A stretch of 64,000 nt of DNA from Gliomastix tumulicola (Eukaryota; Ascomycota; Sordariomycetes; Hypocreales; Bionectriaceae): the NCBI GenBank assembly GCA_001599755.1, contig BCHX01000001.1:2914001-2978000 (forward strand), given 5' to 3'. The notes beneath the pieces are model-generated. The model did no database searches, was not told the DNA's origin, and saw nothing but the letters and a program-made list of their open reading frames with translations. Positions 1 through 10,013 of this stretch are shown piece by piece (the stretch's first letter is position 1; each line of letters starts with the position of its first letter). Position numbers and translations under genes: made by a program.

Positions 1-1
1 G

Positions 2-3000
2 ATTCTCAATATAGTCGCAGTCCGCCGCGTCCAAGGTATGATGACTGAGGATCAGCGAGCCAGACTCAACAGCACCCTCCGCCATCACTCAGACTGGTTG
101 GAGCACCATGTGCAGTCGCTTTCGTCCGAGGAACGCCAGGCTGCCATAGCGCTTACGGATGTCGAGTTCGAAGCACAGCTCGGCTCCTTCGCCGAGGCAT
201 TCCCGTCCTGGTCGCTTTATCCACATGTCGCTCGCAATCTGCCCGACATTCTGGCTGGCCACGTCGACCCCCTCCAGGTCATATTCGATTCAGACCACGC
301 CAAGGCATTTTACGCCTCACTGTTCCAGACAGTGTGCGGCGACGGACGACTAGAGAAGTTCCTGGATCTCGCAGCTCACGAAACACCCGCCATGCGGATT
401 CTCGAGGTTGGCGCTGGGACGGGAGGAATGACTGTGCACATCCTCAGCGCGTTGAAGGCGAGGGAGGGCCGCTCGGGCGCCATGGCATTCTCAGAATACA
501 TGTACACCGACATCAGTCCGGTCTTCTTCGAAACGGCCAAGACTAGGTGGGAGGTCGAGGGGCTCGGGAGCCGGATGGCTTTCAAGACCCTTGACATGGA
601 GCAAAGCATCACAGACCAGGGTTTCCAGGAGGGCTCGTACGACATGCTCATCGCAGGGAGCTGTGTACACGCCACTGGGCTCCTGGAGAGAACGCTGAAG
701 AATCTCAGACGTGCGTTGCGCCCAGGGGGCAGGCTCGTGCTACTCGAAGTGACGGATCCGACTGATATCGCAACTTGCTTCTTCGCCACGCTCGCAAGTG
801 GATGGTGGCTTAGCGAGGAGGAGTGGCGCGTGAAGAATAAGAGCCCTTTGGTGTCTGAGGAAACATGGGACCAGATGCTGCGAAAAAATGGCTTCTCAGG
901 CAATGATATGGTTCTGAGAGACACCAATAAGGCAGAGGCACATATCGTCAGCATCATGGTGAGCACGGCCGTCGAAACGAACCAGAATGATTCAGCCTTA
1001 TCACCGAGACGGATTATTGTCGTTGATCCTTACCAGGAGACTCAGAAAGAGCTCGCCGGCATCCTATCCAACAGCCACCAAGGAAGCATCATTGTGCCTC
1101 TCCACTGCATCGATTCCTCCTCCATAGGTGCTGGCGACATAGTCGTGTCTCTTATCGACGTCGACCAGCCGATTCTCAGCAACATCTCCGAAGGACAATT
1201 TGCCAGTCTGCAGATCCTGATCAAGCAGGTGACCAAGCTCGTTTGGGTAGCAGCCCCTCGAAATGGTAGCACAGACGCCCAGCTGCCGCACTATTCCATC
1301 GCTCAGGGGTTTTTGAGGACCATCAGAGCCGAGATCCCCCACGCTCGAATCGTCTCCCTCTCCGTCGAGGACGTCATCGAGGGAGAGAATCGGGCCAAGC
1401 ATATCAACACAGTTGTCGAGACGGCGTTCGGGTCTGCGCCGAATCCTGACCTAGAATACGTGGTTCGTTCTGGCCTGGTACACACCGGTCGTGCTGTCGA
1501 GGATGTTGCCGGAAATGTGACTCTTCAATCCTTGCTCTCTCCCAGCCTTCAGGAGCTTGCCTGGAAGGATGGTCCGGCCGTTAAGCTCGCACCGGGAACC
1601 GTGGGAGACCTGAGTTCGCTGCGATTTGAGCAGGATGACGCACACGACGGAGACCTCGGTGCAAATGATATTGAGATCGAGGCAAAAGCCTGGGGTCTAT
1701 CTCGACGAGACGTGCTGTTAGCTTCCAGTCGTCTCGGCGGCGGCCACGAGTCGGCAGATCTAGGTGCTGACTGTGCAGGCGTCGTGACCCGAGTTGGTAC
1801 CAACTGCGACCCTCAAGGACCGAAGCCAGGTGACAAAGTGGTCATGCTCTCCCGGGGCTGCATGCGCAGATTTCCCCGGTCGCATGAAACCCGCGTTCTC
1901 GAGATGCCCGACGGTATGTCCTTTGAGGCTTCAGCTGCGGGACTAGAGCCTGCACTGACAGCATGCTATGCCCTTCTTCATGTTGCACAGCTAACCGAGG
2001 AGGACACTGTTCTCATTCATGAGGCGGTCGATGCCTTTGGACAGGCAGCTATACGGGTTGCCAAGATGCGAGGGGCCAAGGTGTTCGTCACGTTGAACCC
2101 CAACACGGAAAAGAATGAAGAGGAGAACGAGCGGCAGTTCCTAGCCAACACGCTCGGTGTGGCACCTGATCACATCTTCTCGCATAGTTCGTTTGTCCTT
2201 GGCATCAAGGAAGCGACTCAGGGCCGTGGGGTTGATGTTGTCTTCAACACGCTGGCCGGTGAGCAGCGTCTCGCCAGCTTTCCGCTTCTCGCCACATGTG
2301 GGCGCTTTGTAGACGTTGGGGTCGGCTCGGTCGAGGATATGTCTATGACTGGCCCCTTGGCGAAGAACGCAAGCTTCACGACGGTAGATGTGCTGGAACT
2401 GAAACCAGGGCTGACAAAAAAGCTCTTGAGAGAGACGATGGCACTTCTCGGAGGGGAGGTTGCGTCGCCACCGAACTGGACGCGGGTTTTCTCGGCGACG
2501 GAGGCGGCTGGTGCGTTCAAGGCGCTGCAGGACGATACCAATAACGGGAAGGCTAAGGGCCGGATCGTCGTTGCTCCAGGGCCAGAAGACGTAGTCCCTC
2601 AACTCGTCGTTGGTGATGGAAGGCCCCATGTCCTCTTGAGACTGGACCCAAATGCATCTTACCTGATTCCAGGAGGCCTTGGAGGTGTCGGTCGCTCCAT
2701 CATCACATGGATGGCGGCGCGGGGCGCAAAGCATTTGATCATACCCTCCCGAAGCGGTGTCTCGTCGGCCGCCGCCATGCAGGTTGTTTCCTCTCTCTGC
2801 TCCCGCGGGGTCACCGTCCTTACACCCAAGTGCAACATCAGCAACGAAAGTGACCTCTCGACCTTGCTCGACGAGGTCAAGCAATCCATGCCCCCGATTC
2901 GCGGCGTCATCAACTGCGCCATGGTCTTGACCAACGCCATCTTCATCAACATGTCCTTCCAGCAATGGTCCGCGGCGATCGAGGCCAAAGTAGCCGGGTC

Positions 3001-3802
3001 ATTCAACCTCCACCGCCTCCTCCCACCCCAAGACTTGGACTTCACGATCCACCTATCGTCACTGGCAGGCGTGAATGGGCAGATGGCGAGCGCCAACTAT
3101 GCGGCGGGCTGCACATTCCAGGACGCTCTGGCGCGGTGTTCCCCGAGCTCGACGAGCTTGGACATCGGCTGGATGGCAGATGTCGGCTTGATTGCCGAGA
3201 CGGCAGCATTTCAGAGACAGCTGAGAGACTGGGGCAACATGCAGATGGTGGAGGAAAGAGAGCTGCTGGAGATTCTGGGAATGGTGTGCAGGTCCAACAG
3301 ACGGGAAGATGCCAACAGGCCACGGCAGCTGCTCGTCGGTCTGATGACGCCAGCCGACTACCTGGACAAGGGCAGAGCACCGCCTCCAGGACTACTAGGC
3401 AGGCCACTACTCGCCGCCTTTGCGCAGCCGATAGATCGCGACAAGAAGACAGCCAGCAAGGTAGACTCGTCGGCATCTGGACGGGCGGATGCTGAAGCTG
3501 CGGCCATCAACCATGCCGCTCTCTTTCGTGCATCAGCCGACGGCAAGGCGCGCGTGCGCATCGTCAGCGCAGCCCTGGCCGACAAACTCGCGCGCGCCAT
3601 GATGATGTCGGCAGATAACGTAGATCCGGACAGGCCTCTCTCGGCGTACGGCGTCGACAGTCTGATGGCTGTAGAGCTGAGGAACTGGATCCTGCGCGAG
3701 TTTGGCGCGGTGCTCGGGATGTGGGAGCTGATGGATGGCAACAGGATCATCCGCAAAATTGCCAAGACCGTTGTTGAGAAGAGCGGCAGTTTGGAGAGGT
3801 GA
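2..3802 (+). CDS. Highly reducing polyketide synthase, C-terminal part (MT-ER-KR-ACP), 5' truncated by window edge
   Basis: The frame is open from base 2, so the KS, AT and DH domains presumably lie off the left edge. Residues are numbered from the Met at 38. A C-methyltransferase domain comes first, with the SAM motif ILEVGAGTGG at 121-130. A structural linker follows, then an enoylreductase-like domain (about 525-830), a ketoreductase (NADPH motif GGLGGVG near 879-885; LSS at 1006-1008; Tyr1021) and a terminal acyl carrier domain with Ser1208 in GVDSL. There is no thioesterase or reductase domain after the ACP, as is usual for this class. Two departures stand out. The ER nucleotide motif, normally AAxGGVGQAA, reads EAVDAFGQAA (662-671), and the Asn expected four residues after the KR Tyr is Cys1025. 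Both may lower activity (inference). The family makes reduced, often methylated polyketide chains in the cytosol. A P450 follows 340 bp downstream on the same strand. Confidence 0.93.
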   Translation: MLNIVAVRRVQGMMTEDQRARLNSTLRHHSDWLEHHVQSLSSEERQAAIALTDVEFEAQLGSFAEAFPSWSLYPHVARNLPDILAGHVDPLQVIFDSDHAKAFYASLFQTVCGDGRLEKFLDLAAHETPAMRILEVGAGTGGMTVHILSALKAREGRSGAMAFSEYMYTDISPVFFETAKTRWEVEGLGSRMAFKTLDMEQSITDQGFQEGSYDMLIAGSCVHATGLLERTLKNLRRALRPGGRLVLLEVTDPTDIATCFFATLASGWWLSEEEWRVKNKSPLVSEETWDQMLRKNGFSGNDMVLRDTNKAEAHIVSIMVSTAVETNQNDSALSPRRIIVVDPYQETQKELAGILSNSHQGSIIVPLHCIDSSSIGAGDIVVSLIDVDQPILSNISEGQFASLQILIKQVTKLVWVAAPRNGSTDAQLPHYSIAQGFLRTIRAEIPHARIVSLSVEDVIEGENRAKHINTVVETAFGSAPNPDLEYVVRSGLVHTGRAVEDVAGNVTLQSLLSPSLQELAWKDGPAVKLAPGTVGDLSSLRFEQDDAHDGDLGANDIEIEAKAWGLSRRDVLLASSRLGGGHESADLGADCAGVVTRVGTNCDPQGPKPGDKVVMLSRGCMRRFPRSHETRVLEMPDGMSFEASAAGLEPALTACYALLHVAQLTEEDTVLIHEAVDAFGQAAIRVAKMRGAKVFVTLNPNTEKNEEENERQFLANTLGVAPDHIFSHSSFVLGIKEATQGRGVDVVFNTLAGEQRLASFPLLATCGRFVDVGVGSVEDMSMTGPLAKNASFTTVDVLELKPGLTKKLLRETMALLGGEVASPPNWTRVFSATEAAGAFKALQDDTNNGKAKGRIVVAPGPEDVVPQLVVGDGRPHVLLRLDPNASYLIPGGLGGVGRSIITWMAARGAKHLIIPSRSGVSSAAAMQVVSSLCSRGVTVLTPKCNISNESDLSTLLDEVKQSMPPIRGVINCAMVLTNAIFINMSFQQWSAAIEAKVAGSFNLHRLLPPQDLDFTIHLSSLAGVNGQMASANYAAGCTFQDALARCSPSSTSLDIGWMADVGLIAETAAFQRQLRDWGNMQMVEERELLEILGMVCRSNRREDANRPRQLLVGLMTPADYLDKGRAPPPGLLGRPLLAAFAQPIDRDKKTASKVDSSASGRADAEAAAINHAALFRASADGKARVRIVSAALADKLARAMMMSADNVDPDRPLSAYGVDSLMAVELRNWILREFGAVLGMWELMDGNRIIRKIAKTVVEKSGSLER

Positions 3803-3987
3803 TGATGTCTCTAGTTGAGGTGGGCAGATAAGAAGCAGATAAGACCGTAGCATTCCCAATTGAGGCATCTTGCATAAACCCCACCAAGACCAACAAACAA
3901 CACCAGCGTCTAGACTCTCGACAGCTGTCCGCCAACATTTCATGATCCCAGTCGTCCTGGCAATATCCTGGACAAAATCCTAGACCC

Positions 3988-4002
3988 CGGATGTAGCATC
4001 CG
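3988..4002. promoter_or_regulatory. CGG-N9-CCG palindrome, candidate Zn2Cys6 regulator site
   Basis: The 15-mer CGGATGTAGCATCCG has 6-bp inverted arms around a 3-bp centre and fits the inverted CGG half-site layout bound by fungal Zn(II)2Cys6 factors. It lies 141 bp upstream of the P450 start and 186 bp after the PKS stop. Function is inferred from motif and position only. Confidence 0.35.
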
Positions 4003-4142
4003 CTCAGGGCCCCCCGGGCTCTGGGGTCGCCTGGATGAAACATGAGCCCTAACTTACCTCACCAAGCACATAAGCATCAGTCTCCCCGCCCCTCGTCCAC
4101 CATGGATGGCACTCTTCACAGCTCCTCGCCCGTCTCTCAACC

Positions 4143-5660
4143 ATGGCCCTGCCCAACCTCAGCACCGTGGCCCTCGCCGGGCTGGCCTACATCGCCTTCC
4201 GCATCGTCTACCAGATCGTCTACTACCGCTTCTTCCACCCGCTGGCCGCCTTCCCGGGCCCCTTCTGGGGCAGCGTCACGCGGCTCTGGATCACGTACCA
4301 GGCGACCATGGGCCTCGAGCCCGAGGCCTGCGACGAGCAGCACAGGAAGCACGGCCCCGTCATCCGCATCACGCCCACGATGCTCCTCGTCAGCGACGCC
4401 ACGAAGCTGCCCGTCATCTACCACCGCGCCGCCGACAAGTCCCGGCACTACCTGACGGGCACCATCGGCCCGACCGAGTCCATCTTCAACATGCAGGAGC
4501 ACAGGCTGCACGCCCGCTTCCGCAAGATCGCCGCGGGGCCCTACAGCTTCTCCAACGTCAAGCGCATGGAGCCGCTGATTGACGCGCAGATCGCCCGGTG
4601 GATCGACAAGCTGGGCGAGCTCTTCGCCTCGACGGGGCACGCCTTTGACTTCTGCCCCTGGGCCACGTTCATGGCCTTCGACGTCGTGTCCGAGGTCGGC
4701 TTTGGGGCCCCGTTTGGCTTCAGCACGCAGGGCCGCGATGTCGGGGGCCTCATCAAGGGCTTGCACGACAGCCTGGTCCCCTTCGGCATCCTGACACGCA
4801 TGTACCCGTTTACCAACATGATCAAGGACACCTGGTTCGGCAAGAAGTACATGGTGGCGAAGCCGGAGGACAAGACCGGGTTCGGCGTCATCATGCGGTT
4901 CCGTGACGCTCTGATCGCGCAGAGGATCGACGACGTGAAGCGCGGCGTGAATACCAGAGTCGACATCCTCCAGAACTTCCTCGACGCCCGCGACGAGAAG
5001 GGCGAGCCGCTCCCTCTCGAGTACATCAAAGCCGAGGTACTCGTCGTGCTCATCGCGGGTGCCGACACGACGGGCACCTCGTTCCAGGCCCTCGTACAGC
5101 AGGTCCTAGCCAACCCCGCCATCTACGCCAAACTGAAGGCCGAGATTGACGCCGCCGTCCGCGACAACAAGCTCTCGAGCCCTATACCGCAGTGGGACGA
5201 GGTCCTGGAGCACTGCCCGTACTACATAGCATGTGTCAATGAGGCTTTACGCCTCCTCCCCCCCGCACCGTCTATCTTCCCGCGCCTCGTTCCCGAGGGG
5301 GGCATCGAGCTCGACGGCAAGTTCGTCCCCGCGGGCACCGAAATCACAGCCATCTCGTACCTCGTACACCGCGACCCCAGCATCTACGGACCCGACGCCG
5401 ACGTTTTCCGCCCAGAGCGCTGGCTCGAGAGCGAGGACAAGGCGCGCGAGTACACCAAGTACAACATGACGTTCGGGTACGGCAGTAGATCTTGCCTCGG
5501 GCAGCACGTAGCCAAGATGGAGATGTACAAGGCGCCGCTGCAGTTCTTCCGGACGTTTGACGTGGCCCTCCGTGACGAGAAGAAGCTGGGGACGTACAGC
5601 GTCGCGGGCGGCCTGGCAGGGTTTGAGGACCTCTGGGTGACTCTCAAGAAGCGGGTGTAA
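4143..5660 (+). CDS. Cytochrome P450 monooxygenase
   Basis: A 505-residue, intronless microsomal P450. It has an N-terminal membrane anchor (about residues 5-25) followed by the Pro/Gly hinge FPGPFWG. The I-helix oxygen-activation motif AGADTT is at 305-310, the K-helix ExxR at 367-370 (EALR), and the haem loop FGYGSRSC puts the ligand Cys at 451. Length is normal for a fungal class II enzyme that needs a P450 reductase. It follows the PKS on the same strand, so it probably oxidises the polyketide product (inference from position). GC content in the third codon position is clearly higher than in the PKS. Two earlier ATGs (4102 and 4106), both out of frame, precede the chosen start; the frame and anchor support 4143. 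The substrate cannot be read from sequence. Confidence 0.95.
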   Translation: MALPNLSTVALAGLAYIAFRIVYQIVYYRFFHPLAAFPGPFWGSVTRLWITYQATMGLEPEACDEQHRKHGPVIRITPTMLLVSDATKLPVIYHRAADKSRHYLTGTIGPTESIFNMQEHRLHARFRKIAAGPYSFSNVKRMEPLIDAQIARWIDKLGELFASTGHAFDFCPWATFMAFDVVSEVGFGAPFGFSTQGRDVGGLIKGLHDSLVPFGILTRMYPFTNMIKDTWFGKKYMVAKPEDKTGFGVIMRFRDALIAQRIDDVKRGVNTRVDILQNFLDARDEKGEPLPLEYIKAEVLVVLIAGADTTGTSFQALVQQVLANPAIYAKLKAEIDAAVRDNKLSSPIPQWDEVLEHCPYYIACVNEALRLLPPAPSIFPRLVPEGGIELDGKFVPAGTEITAISYLVHRDPSIYGPDADVFRPERWLESEDKAREYTKYNMTFGYGSRSCLGQHVAKMEMYKAPLQFFRTFDVALRDEKKLGTYSVAGGLAGFEDLWVTLKKRV

Positions 5661-6273
5661 CAGGCTGCATCCCGCCCTGCAACACTCGCCGATTTCATAT
5701 CAACCCCCTGCCCTCCACCCGAGCGAAATCGCTTATTAGCGGCAGCAAGTATCCGTAGGCAAATACATACCTACCTACCTGATTCTGACGAACATGACAA
5801 AAGACATACAATTTCAACGACCGTCAGGCTTCGAGAGCCACCTAACGGAGGTGGTCGGGGTCACGTGCCAGAACCGCGGACTTGCCCGATATCCCCCACC
5901 ATGAATTGAGGGGAAGATAACAAACTAGCAGAGCAGTGATGGGGATTGTGTGGCAAGCAGTCACGAGTCATCCTGCGCCCTGTCAGTAGTGCAGTTAGTA
6001 GAATAAGAGTGCTCCTGTCCTCTGCTCTTGGCTGTTCGCTGCTCTCCGAAGCCAATTGCTGTTGCTCTCGCTTTTTGTCTGTTCCCCTCCCCAACATTTG
6101 TTGACTTGGCGATCTGTCCTGCTATTCTTAATTTCGGAGCTTCGCTGTAAATATTCTATAAACGTTGCACATCGTATGTGACTGAGGACTCCTCTATTCG
6201 TCCCCTTTCTTCGGCACAGGGACAGATTTCGATAACAATATACTGAACTTCAAGTCCAGATACCTATTCCATC
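5661..6273. other. Intergenic, P450 to nucleoside hydrolase
   Basis: No gene seen. It holds an inverted repeat CCACCT/AGGTGG with a 5-bp spacer (5838-5854), a CACGTG E-box at 5862-5867 and the 5' leader of the hydrolase gene. This stretch probably marks the right border of the PKS/P450 cluster (inference). Confidence 0.5.
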
Positions 6274-7795
6274 ATGGCTCCGAAGCACAAGGTTATCATC
6301 GATACGGACCCGGGTAAGACACTTCACTTCCCCCAACTAAGATGGACTGCCATTGGGACTAGGTGCTGACGGTTCACTATAGGTGTTGACGACACCCTGG
6401 CCATGCTCCTGGCGCTGGCCGCAACCCCTGAGGAGCTGGAGGTCGTCATGATCTCAGTCACTTACGGAAACGTGCCCCTCCAGAGGTAGGAACTTGGGCA
6501 AAAAAGGGGGCGATATACCCAAATGTCGTTCCGACACTGATCTTGAGCTTTAAAATTAACAGTTTTATAGCTGCCTGCGCAATGTCGTCGGTCTCTTCCA
6601 TGTCCTGGAAAAGGAGCTTGAGTGGAGGAAGGCCAATGGGAAGCCCGAGGGTTTCGAGACCCTGAAGGCCAGGAAGCCGATCGTGGCTGTTGGACCGGAG
6701 CATCCTCTTGAGGATGAAGAACTTATGGCGGACTTCTTCCGTGAGTTTCTAAGCCCCTGCGTCTGCCAGCCGTGGGTGTTACGGTCCCCCCTGGATGAAC
6801 TCGACTGACCTTCTCGCCTAGATGGTCGTGACGGTCTGCACGATGTCCACGACGCTCATCCCCACCTGAGCCCAGCGGAGACCTGGAAGACTCTCTTCGA
6901 TGGGACCGCCACAGCTGAGACGACGGCCTCGTCCCCGTTCTTCACTCCCGCGACCAGCCCCTCGCACAAGGAGATCATCCGCATCCTCAAGGAGGAGCCC
7001 GAGGACACCATCACCATCCTCGCCATGGGCCCGCTGACCAACGTCGCGCTGGCGGCCGCCGAGGACCCGGAGGCGTTCCTCCGGCTGCGGGAGCTCGTCG
7101 TTATGGGCGGCGCCGTCCACGTCGAGGGCAACGTGACGCCCGTCGCCGAGTTCAACTGCTACGCCGACGCCGTGGCCGCGGCCCGCGTCTACGCGCTCAC
7201 GTCCCTCGTCCCCTCGTCGACGATGCCCCCGATCCCCAACGAGCTGGCCACCCTCCCGCCGTACCCGGAGAAGCTCAGCCGCACGCTCAGCCTGACGCTG
7301 TGCCCGCTGGACATCACGACGCCGCACCTCATCGACAAGACCTTCTTCGCGGCCGAGGTCAAGTCCCACCTGGACGCCGGCAGCCCCCTCGCCCAGTGGA
7401 CGTCGCACTTCCTCATGGGCGCCTTCAACAAGATCGAGGGCATGCTGGGCCCCGGCGAGGAGCCGGACCTGTCCCTGCACGACCCGCTGACGGTGTGGTA
7501 CGCCATGACGCGCGGGGACCCCAGCTGGAAGCTCACGCCCAAGCCCGAGGACATCCGCGTCGAGACGTCGGGCCAGTGGACGCGCGGGATGCACATCGCC
7601 GACAAGCGCAACAGGGTCAAGCCCGGCAAGTCGGCCGTCGGGCTGACCGAGGAGGAGTTCCTCCGCATCGACAACGTGCCCGGTGACGACCACGGCTGGC
7701 TGAGCGTGCGCAAGGGCAACAGGGTCAACCGTGTGATCGCCACACCCGGCGAGGCGCTGTTCAAGGAGGTGCTGATGAAGAGGATATTCGGCTGA
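6274..7795 (+). CDS. Inosine-uridine preferring nucleoside hydrolase family protein
   Basis: Four exons (6274-6313, 6383-6485, 6571-6740, 6822-7795) give 428 residues. Intron 1 interrupts the diagnostic Asp-rich motif, which becomes DTDPGVDD (residues 10-17) after splicing; these residues bind Ca2+ in the family. Other family signatures are GPLTNVALA, a GGAV...EFN stretch and a C-terminal HDPLTVW segment that carries another metal-binding Asp. The enzyme hydrolyses the N-glycosidic bond of ribonucleosides to a free base and ribose, usually for nucleoside salvage in the cytosol. The protein is longer than bacterial members (about 310 residues), with extra sequence after exon 2 and before the C-terminus. 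Nucleoside preference cannot be predicted. Confidence 0.92.
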
Positions 7796-8112
7796 GCCGC
7801 TGGGGGGTGACTCGAGGAAACAGGGGGCCCGATGGAGTGGCGGAGTAGTTGGGACGCACCCTAGAAGTGATAGCTGTATTACTCGTACTGTAGTCGTTTC
7901 TTATCTCGCGTCAGATCCGTTTGGCGGTTAGACTCCCTCAATTCTTTTCCCTGGTACTCCAAAACGCCGTAACCATTCATGATAGTATCGTCAGTTGTGT
8001 ATCCCACCCGTCCCTGCCTGAGTATGGTAGGTTCGTGGTCCTCTTTCTTCTCTCTATCTGCGTGTCGGTCTCGAGAAGTAAAGGGAGTCGGCCGCAAGTT
8101 CTGCCATCCCAG
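7796..8112. other. Short intergenic between convergent genes
   Basis: The two flanking genes converge here, so this should hold their 3' untranslated regions. No further feature seen. Confidence 0.5.
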
Positions 8113-8587
8113 CTATGTGTGCTTGATGCCGCCAATCGCAGACCCTTTGACGTCTGCCCAGTTTATGCTCTCGTCGAGTTTTTCGTCCACCAAGCCGATG
8201 GAGCACACATTATCGCCCCGCACGAGGTACAGGCCGAGCGGGATCTCTGTAGAGGGCTCCGGGTCGTCTGGTTCTCGGATGATGCGCTCGACCGCTTGAC
8301 TCAAGACCTGTTGTTCGTTTCGATCCGTCAGCAGGTGCCACAATAAGACCAGGCGCGTGCTGGGCGGGCGCAGATGCGCGAATGGGTGACGTACGATGTT
8401 CGTATTCTGGTCGTATGCCGAGAGCGTCCCGACCAGTATCCTCGAGTCGGCCGTGACGATCAGAACCTTCTCTGTGGAGGGGTGGGAAAGGCGGTTAGCA
8501 TTGACCAGTTGTCGGGCGATTTTTCTTCGGATTTGGCGGTGGGATGCGCTAGAACTCACTGGTATTGTACGATCCGAGGGACGACAT
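8113..8587 (-). CDS. LSM8: U6 snRNA-associated Sm-like protein LSm8
   Basis: Three exons on the minus strand (8560-8587, 8395-8471, 8113-8307) give a 99-residue protein starting MSSLGSYNT. The Sm1 motif VLIVTADSRILVGTL and the Sm2 part GLYLVRGDNVCSIG are both present. The DExxDxSI-like tail (DEKLDESINW) is typical of LSm8 rather than other LSm proteins. LSm8 completes the nuclear LSm2-8 ring, which binds the 3' uridine tract of U6 snRNA and supports pre-mRNA splicing. Introns are about 88 nt each with GTGAGT and GTACGT donors. Without splicing the frame reads through the introns and inserts foreign residues, so the spliced model is preferred. Confidence 0.93.
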
Positions 8588-9567
8588 GGTGCAAACTCGT
8601 TCGTGGAATTGATGCTGTCGACAGGAAGACAGGCGGTCGGCCGGCGGCTATACGTTAGAGCTTGGGATTGGTGGTGGGAGAGAAAGAAAACAAAACAAAA
8701 CATGACTTGAAGTTTGGAGAGCGTGACCTCGGGGGAGCTTCCTAGCAAAGTGGGGTGGATAACACAGGCACAAGGAAGCCCTCTGCCACCAAAATCATCA
8801 CATTTTATTGGAGAGATACATTCGCCGCTTGATTAGGTAGACGAGACTAACTACCGGTTATCTGAATATTGCGATACCTTCAACGGGAGTCATGGACGTG
8901 GATGAGGACACCTGGTTGGCTGTGACTTCGAGGCGCTTGAGGTTGAAAGCATGATCTGCCACCACACATAGCAGGACGGCAGCTTGGATATCAGGCGGAA
9001 CAGAGGACCACAACGCATAGAGGCATGGACAGTAAACCAGGCGGACGAGAGAGTCGTCATGTTTGCTCAAGATAAATCACTTCGAGTGTCTAACTGTTTC
9101 TACAAGTACAGGACGCAGCAGCCGCATGCTCTTCACCAATGAAATTTAGGGTAGCCCGTCAATTTTTGCAATCAACATGCTTCACGAGACATGACAGCTG
9201 AGCGACCATGACTGGCTGGAGTGGCTTCTGGCAGGCCCCAAAACGAGACAATGAAGCGTCCAGGCGGTCAAAAGGATACTGGAGCCATAGGAGTCTGTAC
9301 AGTACATTCAGGTAGGTACATATTCGTCAAAGGTGTTTCGTGTGGCATGCAGCGTCCTCCGGTGAGGTTCTCGCACGCCAAATCCACGAGCGTGTTGTGG
9401 CGTAATCCCGACCACTCGACCATGTAGTACCACACGCGACACCTTCAATTCGTTTGCGGCAAACCGAAGATTCTAATCCTCTACAGGATGACAACATTCG
9501 CTTCAGTTCTTCTTCACCATGCTGGACGAACCAACAAGAGCAATGAAAAACGGTGATCAAAGATCAA
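8588..9567. other. Intergenic, upstream of LSM8 and downstream of U2
   Basis: About 980 bp without a convincing gene. Open frames here are short and show no recognisable protein. It should hold the LSM8 promoter and the U2 3' flank. Confidence 0.5.
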
Positions 9568-9756
9568 GGATTTGCGTCGCTTGGAGGCAGTGTAATACCA
9601 AGGACACGATGGATGGAATCATGTGCAAGCACAGCGGAAACCATCCTGAGGGCAAAAATAAGAATAATCACGATTGGTCTCCTTAGAGACCTTTCAGAGA
9701 TTAAACTGAAAAGAACAGATACTACACTTGATCTAAGCCAAAAGGCAAAGAGAGCT
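9568..9756 (-). ncRNA. U2 spliceosomal snRNA
   Basis: Read on the minus strand, the 5' part matches conserved U2: CTTTTGGCTTAGATCAAGTG, then the branch-site-pairing element GTGTAGTA (9720-9727), then TCTGTTCTTTTCAGTTTAAT. The stem IIa hairpin GGTCTC-TAAG-GAGACC is at 9676-9691 and a perfect Sm site ATTTTTG at 9653-9659. A stem IV hairpin (CTTGG...CCAAG, about 9580-9602) has a loop resembling the U2B'' binding loop. The order and spacing of these elements fit a U2 of about 190 nt. U2 pairs with the intron branch point in the spliceosome. The ends are estimates, good to perhaps 5 nt at the 5' end and 10 nt at the 3' end. Confidence 0.96.
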
Positions 9757-10013
9757 GAAGAAGAAAAGGAAAAGAAAATTCCAAAGACGAGGGCGGGCAT
9801 CGCGGTGTTTTATGCTGGGTCTGAAGGCGGTGAGGGGCACCGCTGGATCAGTAAGTGGCAGAATTCTGGCCAATGAAAAATCGGCGCCGCGGGGAGGTAC
9901 CCATTTTTTACTCACCGCCAAAGAAAAAAAATTAGGCAGGCGCACCTGGTCCGTGCGCAACAGGCACAGACTGACAAAGGACCTTGATTGCCTATTGTTG
10001 CCTGTGCACAGTG

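Noticed and set aside
2141..2965. 274-codon antisense open frame within the PKS
   Set aside because: Lies opposite well-conserved ER and KR sequence; composition is that of a mirror of the PKS codons, with no recognisable domain.
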